A stretch of 35,969 nt of DNA, taken from assembly GCA_902536695.1 (NCBI GenBank), contig CACAYQ010000009.1, forward strand, positions 1 through 35,969. The letters are read 5' to 3'. Positions 1-7,976 of the stretch are shown piece by piece. The notes beneath the pieces are model-generated. The model saw only the letters and a list, made by a program, of their open reading frames with translations. It ran no database searches and was not told where the DNA came from. Source of the stretch: an uncultured Bacteroidota bacterium. Its GTDB lineage: Bacteria > Bacteroidota > Bacteroidia > Flavobacteriales_D > Parvicellaceae. How positions within the stretch are numbered: position 1 is the first letter of the stretch; the number at the start of each line of letters is the position of its first letter. The position numbers and the translations under genes were made by a program.

Positions 1-127
1 CTAAAATCCTATAAAATTCTTTATCTCCTAATGGCATTCCTAAATCAATTCCGGACATCAAAAAAAGACTTACTACATAATATAATTGAACTGCTAAATG
101 TTCATCTCCAATTTCAGGAATGTCTTT
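1..127. repeat. Segment duplicated at 1177-1303
   Basis: Bases 1-127 match 1177-1303 at a constant offset of 1176 with no indels and about six mismatches (at positions 42, 95, 97, 106, 107 and 125). Similarity stops abruptly after position 127. The left limit cannot be seen because the window begins inside the repeat. The orientation is the same, so this is a direct repeat. Confidence 0.9.
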
Positions 128-229
128 AAAATAAACACCATTATTTATTCCAATTAAACCAAAAAGGATTATGATTATAATCGGAACAGCTCTGTAAAAA
201 AATGAAGAAATTATATTTTTTCTATCCAT
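1..229 (-). CDS. N-terminal part of a multi-TM membrane protein (runs off the window)
   Basis: The ATG is at 229-227 and the frame stays open to base 1, so only the first 76 residues are visible. The protein opens with MDRKN, then a very hydrophobic helix (roughly residues 15-30, rich in Ile) and a second hydrophobic stretch (about residues 50-62) followed by a SGIDLGMP motif. The layout suggests a membrane protein, possibly channel-like, but the family is not secure. It lies 20 bp downstream of the unknown gene at 250-690 on the same strand, so the two may be co-transcribed. About 127 bp of this gene recur at 1177-1303 as a broken copy. That copy continues past the point where this window ends and shows a third hydrophobic helix, which hints at how this gene goes on. 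Confidence 0.6.
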   Translation of the reverse strand, partial: MDRKNIISSFFYRAVPIIIIILFGLIGINNGVYFKDIPEIGDEHLAVQLYYVVSLFLMSGIDLGMPLGDKEFYRIL

Positions 230-249
230 ATTAAATAATCTTTTAGTTT

Positions 250-690
250 TCAATAATTAATTTTAAAAACTTCTTCATTTCCCTCCATATCTTCAATATC
301 AATTCTATAGGATTGTCCTAAAGAAGCAATAAAATATTGAATGATGTAAACTAAATCTATAGGTTTTTCTTCAACTATAGATAAAGCAATAAACTCAGCC
401 GTGTAGTGTTCTATTCCTTCTTTTTTTAAATTATTTTCAATTACATTTTTATGCATTTTTGAGTTAAACTCGTTCCCAACATACTCTAATAAGTATGCCT
501 CGGATTCAATAACTATTGTGCTTGATGAATCACCTGGAGTAATATTCAGAAGATAGTCTGAGCCCTTGTAGCTCTTATATAATCTGTTAAGCTCTTTTAA
601 AAAATCGAGGTATTCAAAATTATAACGAAACTCAGACGTATATAATCTACAATCTTCAGTCCCTTTTAAAGCGTTTTTAAGTAAAATCAT
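250..690 (-). CDS. Small hypothetical protein
   Basis: The product is about 146 aa if it starts at the ATG at 690-688. An upstream in-frame GTG at 711 would add seven residues, but the ATG with an Ile-Leu-Leu-Lys opening looks more natural. I see no signal peptide, membrane segment or catalytic motif; the protein is soluble and acidic, mixed alpha/beta in composition. I do not recognise the family. Its size, its unknown neighbours and the gene debris nearby resemble accessory loci of small immunity-type proteins, but that is context only. It is followed by the membrane-protein gene at 229-1 and is divergent from the ORF at 779. Confidence 0.55.
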   Translation of the reverse strand: MILLKNALKGTEDCRLYTSEFRYNFEYLDFLKELNRLYKSYKGSDYLLNITPGDSSSTIVIESEAYLLEYVGNEFNSKMHKNVIENNLKKEGIEHYTAEFIALSIVEEKPIDLVYIIQYFIASLGQSYRIDIEDMEGNEEVFKINY

Positions 691-778
691 TGTATAAACA
701 TTTCCAAACACTCAATAATAAAAAAAAAGAGCATAGAGAAATTTATCTAATCCCATTTAATTTATTAAAAATTAAACT

Positions 779-1108
779 ATGTATCGATTAACTGAAGTAG
801 AATTAAGATCTGGTGATAATACTAATGCAGATAAAGGCAGTTATTTTTTAATTGGTAAAAATAAAGCAACACCTGAAAATGTGAAGATTCTAATTAGCAA
901 ACTTTTTCCGGATGAAAATGAAGGACCTAATGCTACAAATATATTATCCATAAGTTCCACAGAATTTTTAGACGATTATACAACAATGGATACATTAAAA
1001 TCGATATTAGGTGATTTTAATTTAGATACACTTGGCGATAATAAATTTTTAGTAAATGCAGGTTACAGCTTTTGTAAGTTTGAATTTGGTGAAGGAATTA
1101 GGATTTAG
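779..1108 (+). CDS. Small hypothetical protein next to a rearrangement junction
   Basis: This is a 109-aa ORF with an ATG start and a TAG stop. It is hydrophilic and acidic, with no transmembrane segment or signal peptide and no motif I recognise. The N-terminal part reads like a short beta-rich domain. The opposite strand of its 3' end stays open in the frame of the duplicated membrane-protein fragment just downstream, so the end of this gene may lie at or inside the rearrangement junction and its C-terminus could be altered. Divergent from the gene at 250-690. It could be an accessory immunity-like protein or a gene remnant. Confidence 0.4.
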   Translation: MYRLTEVELRSGDNTNADKGSYFLIGKNKATPENVKILISKLFPDENEGPNATNILSISSTEFLDDYTTMDTLKSILGDFNLDTLGDNKFLVNAGYSFCKFEFGEGIRI

Positions 1109-1176
1109 TGATCTTATAATGGTCTCTAACGCAGATGCTATAGTTATAACAGGGGCTAATAAATAAGCTAAAAGAA

Positions 1177-1303
1177 CTAAAATCCTATAAAATTCTTTAT
1201 CTCCTAATGGCATTCCTTAATCAATTCCGGACATCAAAAAAAGACTTACTACATAATATAATTGAACTGCAATATGTTCATTCCCAATTTCAGGAATGTC
1301 CTT
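1177..1303 (-). pseudogene. Broken second copy of the 1-229 membrane-protein gene
   Basis: This segment is about 95% identical to 1-127 with the reading frame kept. One substitution changes the Leu of the SGIDLGM motif to a stop codon (TTA to TAA on the minus strand, at 1219-1217). The start region is absent, because similarity ends at 1303. Past the equivalent of window base 1 the same frame stays open towards lower coordinates and encodes a further hydrophobic helix (VLLAYLLAPVITIASALE). The copy therefore preserves part of the family's downstream sequence that this window does not show for the other copy. It is not expected to make a working protein. Confidence 0.75.
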
Positions 1304-1411
1304 GATTCTTTGGCTTTTGAAATAAGAAATTTAAAAGTTGGCAATGAATATCTTATAGATTGGATAGTAGAAAATGAATCCGAAAGAGCAAAAGATTTTA
1401 AAATTGAATAA
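1301..1411 (+). pseudogene. Orphan 3' end of an unknown gene
   Basis: From the right-hand junction of the duplicated fragment, a plus-strand frame reads about 36 codons to TAA at 1409-1411. The peptide is protein-like (LDSLAFEIRNL, YLIDWIVENESE). In frame it runs back into the antisense of the duplicated segment, so its natural 5' part is missing. The nearest ATG (1274) lies inside that unrelated segment. I read it as a C-terminal remnant left when the duplicated fragment was joined here. The family is unknown. Confidence 0.45.
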
Positions 1412-1463
1412 TTATACTTTTAGTATTAATTTCATTAAAAGTTATTTGATTAAATAATTAGTT

Positions 1464-1946
1464 TCATAATGTTTTTAAATAAGTATACAGTCCAGAAAAC
1501 AGCTTTCCGTTTAGCAACACAGACAATCTATCAGCTGATAAATTTTTGGGTAAATTTCCGTCAACCAAGTTTTTAAACCCACCTTCCCAGCAATAAGAGA
1601 ACAGTTCATGGAGACCATTAATATCTTTGTACACGTATATATAAGCTGAACTAGAATAGAGTTCGGTGTTTTGCTCAGACAACAAGGCTACATTACCAAA
1701 CCACTTATCATCACTAGTATCCCATTCGGTCAATTCTTCCTTAGGCATTCCCAATACAACCCCGTCATTAGGGCATATTGATATTTTAAATTTTTCATAA
1801 GTGTCACCTTTATCAGGTGAATTTTCTAAACGGATGACAATTAAGTCTCCCCACTGTTGATCCCAATCAAATTGTAAAGGTACCGGGAGCTTTTTAGTTA
1901 AGAACGAATTAATATCAGGATTTGAGTTAGAACTATTGAGTTTCAA
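1464..1946 (-). CDS. Hypothetical protein, about 160 aa
   Basis: The ORF encodes about 160 residues from a TTG start. No in-frame ATG exists before about residue 68 and an in-frame stop lies shortly upstream, so TTG is the only sensible start unless the gene is truncated. The sequence is Trp-rich (FDWDQQWGDL, EEWDTSDDKWFG-like segments, CWEGG) and acidic, without a signal peptide or membrane helix. I do not recognise the family. Its composition and location next to gene debris resemble cytosolic immunity-like proteins. It is divergent from the 426-aa gene at 1979, with only 32 bp between. Confidence 0.5.
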   Translation of the reverse strand: MKLNSSNSNPDINSFLTKKLPVPLQFDWDQQWGDLIVIRLENSPDKGDTYEKFKISICPNDGVVLGMPKEELTEWDTSDDKWFGNVALLSEQNTELYSSSAYIYVYKDINGLHELFSYCWEGGFKNLVDGNLPKNLSADRLSVLLNGKLFSGLYTYLKTL

Positions 1947-1978
1947 ACTTTTAAATTTTATTTAAAATAAATCCTATA

Positions 1979-3259
1979 ATGAAAATAATTAGTACATATT
2001 TAGTACATTTACATGTGGTTAGTATTTTAAAGAAAAAAACAGCTGAAAAAGCGAATTTTAAGATTAAAAATCTCGGTGATTGTATCCGACTTAGTAACCT
2101 CATATTAGAAATTAATGATGAATTTATTAGCTACAATACGCTAAGGCGGTTTTACGGTATCGTTAAAAGTCCTAAAAAAACATCTACTAAAACACTTGAC
2201 ATTCTATCCAGATTCAATGACTATAGCGATTATGGTCATTTTCTTAAATCATTCAAATTTGAAAATAAATGGAAGCAGCAAAACGACTTGTATGAAGTGA
2301 TGAGTAATGAAAATGATGAAGGTATATTACAGTTAGCTCAAAAATCACTAAAACATAAAGAAAACCATATCGGAATTACAATTCAAATTTTAAGAGAACT
2401 CATAATTACTAAAAAATACAATTTGTTAATTCAGGTTTTTGAGTTAGAAGAGTTAAATTTTCATAAGCTGAGTTATGATGAAATCACCCATATTGGTAAT
2501 GGAGTTGGGTTATTGCTGAGAAACTTCAAATTAGACATTTCTGTTTTAAAAGAACTTATAAAAATTAAAAACTACCAAGATTTAGTACTAACCATGTTTG
2601 TGGACTATAGCCACTTAAACGGGTATTATTTAAATCAAATTAATGTTCTCAATATACTAGATTGCAAACCACACATGATCGCTTTTAAGAAGTGTTTATT
2701 TAATCTTCATTTGTATTTAAATAATAAAAAAGTGATTCCAATAAATATTCAACAGGAAGATACATTTCACCCTATATTAAAAAGCAGAATCGTAGCCCAA
2801 CATCTATTCTACCACAAAAAAAATAAAATGCGTCACTTCGAAGATTACGTTCAACATGAAAGTGCAGCGCATTTTCCTATTGAATATTTTTATGAAATTA
2901 TACTTACGTGCTTAGTCACTAAGGATATTGAAGTTATGCGATGGACCATATCGCAAGTAGAGAAAAATAATTCGGAAAAACACATATTTCACATACGACA
3001 CCTGCAACACTATTACGTGATGAAATCATTGTATTACGCAGCTATCGGGGATAAAAAATCATATCGAAAAGCAAAAAGTCTTTTCAGCTTGGAAGCGGCA
3101 TCTACTTCTTATAAAGAATTTCTCAGAATTTTTGTTCTGATGGGACAATACCACTTTAGCCAAGGGTATGACCGAAAGTTTTATAAAACCGAATACATCA
3201 AACTGGCTAAAAAGTTAGGATACCCTCTATTTGACGAAAACTATCTACAATTAGTGTAG
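1979..3259 (+). CDS. Bacteroidota-type hypothetical protein with HTH-like N-terminal segment
   Basis: This 426-aa protein has no signal peptide. Residues about 30-90 contain a pattern I associate with a family common in Bacteroidota: a short helix, then NTLRRFYGIVKSP, then TLDILSRFNDYSDYGHFLKSF. It looks like a helix-turn-helix or small helical domain. The rest is helical and repeat-like, consistent with tetratricopeptide-type or alpha-solenoid packing. The combination suggests a regulator or scaffold, but the function is unknown. The ATG start is the only one near the N-terminus. Its 3' end overlaps the 3' end of convergent trxB by 9 bp. It marks the border between the accessory patch and conserved genes. 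Confidence 0.7.
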   Translation: MKIISTYLVHLHVVSILKKKTAEKANFKIKNLGDCIRLSNLILEINDEFISYNTLRRFYGIVKSPKKTSTKTLDILSRFNDYSDYGHFLKSFKFENKWKQQNDLYEVMSNENDEGILQLAQKSLKHKENHIGITIQILRELIITKKYNLLIQVFELEELNFHKLSYDEITHIGNGVGLLLRNFKLDISVLKELIKIKNYQDLVLTMFVDYSHLNGYYLNQINVLNILDCKPHMIAFKKCLFNLHLYLNNKKVIPINIQQEDTFHPILKSRIVAQHLFYHKKNKMRHFEDYVQHESAAHFPIEYFYEIILTCLVTKDIEVMRWTISQVEKNNSEKHIFHIRHLQHYYVMKSLYYAAIGDKKSYRKAKSLFSLEAASTSYKEFLRIFVLMGQYHFSQGYDRKFYKTEYIKLAKKLGYPLFDENYLQLV

Positions 3260-4192
3260 CCCTTTTGCCGCCAAATAACGCTCAGCGTCTAGGGCTGCCA
3301 TGCATCCTGTACCTGCTGCTGTAACAGCTTGTCTATACACATGATCTGCTGCATCTCCGGAGACAAAAACTCCTTCTACGTTAGTTTTAGCAGATCCAGG
3401 TTTATTGATAATGTATCCACCTTCATCCATATCTAGGAAAGGCTTAAATACAGCTGTGTTTGGGGTGTGACCAATAGCAATAAATACACCTGTACATGAA
3501 ATTTCTTTTTTATCTTGGGTTTGGTTATTTACCACTCGAACACCCGTTACTACGTTACCATCTCCAAGGACCTCATCTAACTCCGTATTGTGTAAAATCT
3601 CAATGTTTTCCATTCCTCTTACTCTCTCTTCCATAATTTTAGAAGCTCTAAATTCATCTCTCCTTACTAACATGGTTACTTTGGTGCACAGGTTTGCCAA
3701 ATAGGAAGCTTCTTCACAAGCTGAATCACCTGCACCTACGATTACCGTTTCTTGCCCTTTGTAGAAAAAACCATCACAAACAGCGCAGGCAGAAACACCA
3801 CCTCCGTTTAATAGATACTTTTCTTCGGATTCTAAACCTAAATAACGAGCAGAAGCCCCCGTAGAAATAATAATGGTATCTGCATGAATTTCTTTATCGT
3901 TATCCACCCATACCTTGTGTACTGAACCAGAAAAATCAACTTTAGTGATCATTCCCATTCGAACATCGGTTCCAAATCGCTTTGCTTGTTCTTCCAATTC
4001 TATCATCATCTGCGTTCCATTGACTCCCTTAGGGTAACCAGGGAAATTATCTACATCCGTTGTAGTTGTCAATTGACCACCAGGTTGCATACCCTGGTAC
4101 AATACTGGGCTCATATTTGCTCTTGATGCATAGATAGCTGCTGTGAAACCAGCAGGTCCTGACCCAACTATTAAACACTTGTGTTTTTCCAT
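3251..4192 (-). CDS. trxB: Thioredoxin reductase (NADPH)
   Basis: This cytosolic flavoenzyme passes electrons from NADPH through FAD to thioredoxin. The 313-aa length is normal for the low-molecular-weight class. Visible motifs are the N-terminal FAD-binding GSGPAG (residues 10-15), the redox pair CAVC (C136 and C139), the NADPH-binding GAGDSACEEA (about 153-162), and the C-terminal FAD motif GDAAD followed by RQAVTAAGTGC. It is a single gene between a convergent unknown gene and the DUF4249 gene. A perfect TATATTTG promoter box lies 23 nt upstream of the ATG, giving a short conventional leader. No thioredoxin gene is visible nearby. Confidence 0.97.
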   Translation of the reverse strand: MEKHKCLIVGSGPAGFTAAIYASRANMSPVLYQGMQPGGQLTTTTDVDNFPGYPKGVNGTQMMIELEEQAKRFGTDVRMGMITKVDFSGSVHKVWVDNDKEIHADTIIISTGASARYLGLESEEKYLLNGGGVSACAVCDGFFYKGQETVIVGAGDSACEEASYLANLCTKVTMLVRRDEFRASKIMEERVRGMENIEILHNTELDEVLGDGNVVTGVRVVNNQTQDKKEISCTGVFIAIGHTPNTAVFKPFLDMDEGGYIINKPGSAKTNVEGVFVSGDAADHVYRQAVTAAGTGCMAALDAERYLAAKGLH

Positions 4193-4215
4193 TTTGATTC
4201 TTAAAAGTAAGGGGA

Positions 4216-4223
4216 CAAATATA
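4216..4223 (-). promoter_or_regulatory. Bacteroidota -7 box for trxB
   Basis: On the minus strand this reads TATATTTG, a perfect match to the Bacteroidota TAnnTTTG element. It lies 23 nt upstream of the trxB ATG. No convincing -33 TTTG was seen. Confidence 0.6.
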
Positions 4224-4252
4224 CTATTTGAAAGCTAATTGAAATAGAAAAC

Positions 4253-5173
4253 TTATTCACAAATAAGCGTATCATATGACACGCCATAGCCAATAAAAAC
4301 TCCAAGACCATCGCCCTCCACATTATACGGTAAATTTCCCGGTGAAGAAAATATACTTCCATTGGAAACGGCTTGGTTTTCCATAGCTCTTACGTATAGA
4401 TAGGTAGGGTATGTCGTGGTGGTTGATTTTACAAGCACGGTATCTCCTCGTTTGTAAAAACCTCTTTCCGGTCCTTGGTCATCTGGCCCTTCCAATATAC
4501 CGTCTTCGCCCCTAGGAACAGCGAAGTCAAAACTTAAACCATTAAATAACTTATCATCTGTTGAACTTCCAATAGGAGCAAGTGGCCTATTATCTTTCAT
4601 CGTTCCCTTCACATTATCAAAGGGAGGATCGTAATTATAGGTATAGCTATTAATTCGCTGTGCAAACCAACGATAACAATTTCCTACCGTATCGGGATCC
4701 GTAAACTTGGCCCATATAAAACCCAAAGAATCATAAGCTTCGTAAGCAAAAAACCATAAACTATCTAAAATAACAGGATGAGGAATTTGGGCTTTGGCAT
4801 GAGCTTCTTTATCTCCCACTTGTACATGAAGGGTGTAATTTTTACCATATTGTCCAATAATTTCAGGGTCAAATGAGGTGTAGCCCGGAAGTATAACCCC
4901 ATTAGAGTTCACAAAGGAATATACCAATTCAAAGGTTGTATCTCCATCATGTAATTCTACCATAGCATTATCGACAAACATATTTAGAAAAGAATTGCTA
5001 TCTAAAGGATCAAAGTAGCCTTGGGTATTAGTCACTATAACTCTTGGGGGTAACCCGCTTTCTACTACCGCTTCCAGCACAAAAGTTTGCTCCACATCCG
5101 GTAGATCAAACTCTATTTCTTTTTGACAATTTATTAGAAGCAACACACACAATATGTAAAAAAACTTTTTCAT
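4253..5173 (-). CDS. DUF4249-family outer-membrane lipoprotein
   Basis: The product is a 306-aa lipoprotein with a typical signal and lipobox (LLINC, lipidated Cys16). The next residues match the DUF4249 pattern: EIEFDLPD, then FVLEAVVESG, RVIVTNTQGYFDP and a VELHDGD segment. DUF4249 proteins are usually encoded directly after a SusC-like TonB receptor and probably act as its surface-exposed partner. Here the start codon shares one base with the receptor's stop (TAATG at 5171-5175), which implies translational coupling. The substrate is unknown; no degradative enzyme gene sits next to the pair. Confidence 0.88.
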   Translation of the reverse strand: MKKFFYILCVLLLINCQKEIEFDLPDVEQTFVLEAVVESGLPPRVIVTNTQGYFDPLDSNSFLNMFVDNAMVELHDGDTTFELVYSFVNSNGVILPGYTSFDPEIIGQYGKNYTLHVQVGDKEAHAKAQIPHPVILDSLWFFAYEAYDSLGFIWAKFTDPDTVGNCYRWFAQRINSYTYNYDPPFDNVKGTMKDNRPLAPIGSSTDDKLFNGLSFDFAVPRGEDGILEGPDDQGPERGFYKRGDTVLVKSTTTTYPTYLYVRAMENQAVSNGSIFSSPGNLPYNVEGDGLGVFIGYGVSYDTLICE

Positions 5174-7578
5174 TAAAATTTAAAATTCCAGGTAATACTA
5201 GGCAATATTGGAAATAAAGAAACCTGATTAGCGCCAAATTCTACACTACCTTGTAAGGGATCACCACTATAATCAAAAAATATAAAATATGGATTAGCTC
5301 GGTTGTATAAATTATAAACGGAGAAGTTCCATGATGAAATCACTTTTTTCTTCACCATATTTACCTTTCCACTGTCCTTATCAACTTGCTTTTTAGTGGA
5401 CTTGGCATCTACTGTGACCGACAAATCCATTCTGTGATATGGATCTAAACGATAAGCATTTCTATCACTCCAAACCGTTATTAGTCTATTTTCTTCTAAT
5501 GAGAACCACCTACGTTCCGGAAGTGTTAATGAATTTCCTGTGGCATATATAAATACACCACCAATATTTACTCTTTCACTGAGTTGATATTGCAAAACAA
5601 CAGATAAATCATGTCTACGATCATACTTAGCTGGGAACCAACCTCCATCGTCAATTTCATCAAATTGTCTCATCGTTTTAGACCAGGTATATCCTACCCA
5701 GCCGTTAAAATCACCTACTCGTTTTTTGAGGAAAAATTCAGCTCCATATGAATACCCTCTTCCGAAAGTCAGTTGATTATCCACATTGTTACTCAAATTA
5801 TCTTCGGGAAAAGAATTCTCTTTGTACTCAATTAAATTTTGGAGATCTTTATAATATACCTCAACTGACCCTTCATACTTATTATCAAAAAAGTTTTTGA
5901 AGTATCCCATGCTATATTGAGTGCCAATTTGTGGTTTTACCAGTTCCGTACTTGGAAACCAAAGGTCAGTAGGTAATGAAACTGAGGATATAGAAGCTAA
6001 GTGTATGTATTGGTAATTATGGGCAATGCCAAATTTAAATGAAGAATTGTCCTTTAATAAATATCGGGCTGAAAGTCTGGGTTCAGGGCCGTAATAAGTC
6101 TTTACAGACTCAAAATCACCATAAACGGTTGTGCTGTCCGTCACTCCAGAATTAGGGTTTTTATAATATCGAGTAAATGGGCCTACGTGTTGGTACATGG
6201 ACAAACGGAAACCGGCATTAATTTTAAAATTTTCGCTTACATCCCACTCATCCAGCAAATATATAGCGGCTTCGTTACCAAATATTTTTACATCTTCACC
6301 GGTGTCGAATTCAACATCGCCTGATGATGCTCCCAAACTTGATGGTATAAATCGATGTAAGGTATAATTCCAACCAAATTTAACGTTGTGTAATGAATTA
6401 GGATAATAGGTGAAATCTTGCTTTAAATTACCATCTCTAATTCCTGATGATAGACGAAAAGTAAAGCCGCTAGAACCCCCTTCAAATGCAAAATTATAAT
6501 CCGTAAACACAGCTGAAGTGTTTACAAATAGTCGATCATTAAATAGATGGTTCCACCTTAATGAAGCCGTAGAATTTCCCCAGGGAACATTAAAAGTAAA
6601 ATCCAAATCGGCATTATTAAAAGTGAAAACATCCCTACCAAAATATCCACTTAAAAATAAACGATCCTTGTCCGAAAGTCTCCAGTTTAATTTTGCGGTT
6701 AAGTCATAGAAAAAATATCCAGATCCACTAAAGGCGGATGTGTCTGGTATTAAAGGTCGAGTTAATACATCAATGTAAGTTCTTCTTCCTGAGAGAATGA
6801 AAGATGCTGTATCTTCCTTAATCGGACCCTGTAAAGTCAATCTAGAAGCAATTAATCCTATACCTCCATCTGCATGAAAAGACTTATAATTTCCATCCTT
6901 CATAGTAATATCTAAAACAGAGGCTAATCTACCGCCATAGTTTGCAGGCATTCCTCCTTTTGTAAGGGATACATTTTTAATAGCATCTGCATTAAATACA
7001 GAGAAAAACCCAAATAAATGAGATGCATTATACACGGTAGCCTCGTCCAATAAAATTAAATTTTGATCCGGTCCACCTCCTCTTACATAAAATCCAGTAT
7101 TTCCTTCCCCACCAGACTGAACACCAGGTAAAAATTGTATGGTCTTGAGTACATCGACCTCTCCCATGAATGCAGGAATGGTTTTTATTTTGTCTATGTT
7201 TAGATCAATTTTACCCATCTGTGTACCCTTTGTATTTTCATCCGATTGTTCCGCTTCAACTACCACTTCTTGGAGCAAGTCATCAGATTCACTTAGGTCA
7301 ATATTTTTTCTCACGTTAGTATTCAGAATGGCATCTTCAAAAAAGTCCTTATATCCCACATAAGAGTACTTCACTTTGTAACTTCCTTGATTTAGCGTAA
7401 GGGAATAAAATCCATACACGTTGGTTGTGGTGCCTTGACCTAATTCTTCTACAAACACACTAACTCCAATTAAACCTTCGCCAGAACTTGCATCTTTAAC
7501 ATAGCCGCTTAAGGTATACTGTTGGCCATAGCCCAAACAGTATAGGAAAGTTAATAGTAGAGTTGGGAGGAATTTCAT
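5173..7578 (-). CDS. TonB-dependent receptor with carboxypeptidase-like N-terminal domain
   Basis: This 801-aa outer-membrane transporter has a signal peptide ending near GYGQ (about residue 19). A CarboxypepD-regulatory-like beta-sandwich follows (about 21-85, YTLSGYVKDASSGEGLIGVSV). A plug domain comes next (about 120-230) with the VRGGGPDQNLILLDEA and GGMPANYGGRLASVLD motifs. The remaining 550 residues are a beta-barrel that ends in an aromatic Phe, the usual outer-membrane insertion signal. Import is energised by TonB/ExbBD. It is the first gene of a pair with the DUF4249 lipoprotein. A perfect TAAATTTG box ends only 4 nt before the ATG, so its mRNA may be leaderless. The ligand is unknown. 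Confidence 0.95.
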   Translation of the reverse strand: MKFLPTLLLTFLYCLGYGQQYTLSGYVKDASSGEGLIGVSVFVEELGQGTTTNVYGFYSLTLNQGSYKVKYSYVGYKDFFEDAILNTNVRKNIDLSESDDLLQEVVVEAEQSDENTKGTQMGKIDLNIDKIKTIPAFMGEVDVLKTIQFLPGVQSGGEGNTGFYVRGGGPDQNLILLDEATVYNASHLFGFFSVFNADAIKNVSLTKGGMPANYGGRLASVLDITMKDGNYKSFHADGGIGLIASRLTLQGPIKEDTASFILSGRRTYIDVLTRPLIPDTSAFSGSGYFFYDLTAKLNWRLSDKDRLFLSGYFGRDVFTFNNADLDFTFNVPWGNSTASLRWNHLFNDRLFVNTSAVFTDYNFAFEGGSSGFTFRLSSGIRDGNLKQDFTYYPNSLHNVKFGWNYTLHRFIPSSLGASSGDVEFDTGEDVKIFGNEAAIYLLDEWDVSENFKINAGFRLSMYQHVGPFTRYYKNPNSGVTDSTTVYGDFESVKTYYGPEPRLSARYLLKDNSSFKFGIAHNYQYIHLASISSVSLPTDLWFPSTELVKPQIGTQYSMGYFKNFFDNKYEGSVEVYYKDLQNLIEYKENSFPEDNLSNNVDNQLTFGRGYSYGAEFFLKKRVGDFNGWVGYTWSKTMRQFDEIDDGGWFPAKYDRRHDLSVVLQYQLSERVNIGGVFIYATGNSLTLPERRWFSLEENRLITVWSDRNAYRLDPYHRMDLSVTVDAKSTKKQVDKDSGKVNMVKKKVISSWNFSVYNLYNRANPYFIFFDYSGDPLQGSVEFGANQVSLFPILPSITWNFKF

Positions 7579-7582
7579 CTCG

Positions 7583-7590
7583 CAAATTTA
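7583..7590 (-). promoter_or_regulatory. -7 box 4 nt upstream of TonB receptor ATG
   Basis: The minus strand reads TAAATTTG, then four bases, then ATG. With the transcription start expected about 5 nt past the box, transcription would begin at or next to the start codon. Confidence 0.55.
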
Positions 7591-7631
7591 ATTATTTTGT
7601 TTATCTTTTTAATTAATTAGTTAAACAAAAT

Positions 7632-7976
7632 TTAACCACCCTTAAATTTCACGTTGGCTCCTAAGTCTTTTAAGAATTGTTGAACTTTATTTCTATGGTC
7701 ACCCTGTACATAAATCTCTCCCTGTTTGAAACCACCACCAACACCACATTTTTGCTTTAGCTTTTTAGCTAAATCACTTGCATCTTCATCAGATCCTGTA
7801 AACCCTTCGATCAAAGTTACTGTTTTTCCTCCTCTATTTTTTCTATCCACCAACACATATAAATTCTGTTCTGAAAAAGGAATAGAAGAAACTTCATCGA
7901 ACTCTTCCTCATATTCAAAGTTTGGATTAGTTGAATAAACAACATTAATTCTATTTTTTTTGGACTTTTTACTCAT
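7632..7976 (-). CDS. SUI1/eIF1-like translation initiation factor (YciH type)
   Basis: This 114-aa protein carries the SUI1 fold signature in its second half: LYVLVDRKNRGGKTVTLIEG, then LAKKLKQKCGVGGG and the QGDHRNKVQQFL helix. Bacterial members (YciH) resemble eukaryotic eIF1 and are thought to influence start-codon selection and initiation fidelity on the 30S subunit. Residues 1-40 are a charged, Lys/Glu-rich extension. It is the last gene of a five-gene minus-strand run and its ATG shares one base with the stop of the DUF389 gene (TAATG), implying coupled translation. Confidence 0.93.
   Translation of the reverse strand: MSKKSKKNRINVVYSTNPNFEYEEEFDEVSSIPFSEQNLYVLVDRKNRGGKTVTLIEGFTGSDEDASDLAKKLKQKCGVGGGFKQGEIYVQGDHRNKVQQFLKDLGANVKFKGG

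Noticed and set aside
1274-1411. 45-codon plus ORF starting at ATG 1274
   Set aside because: Its first part is the antisense of the duplicated membrane-protein fragment, so the real gene is only the C-terminal part; treated as a remnant, not a gene.
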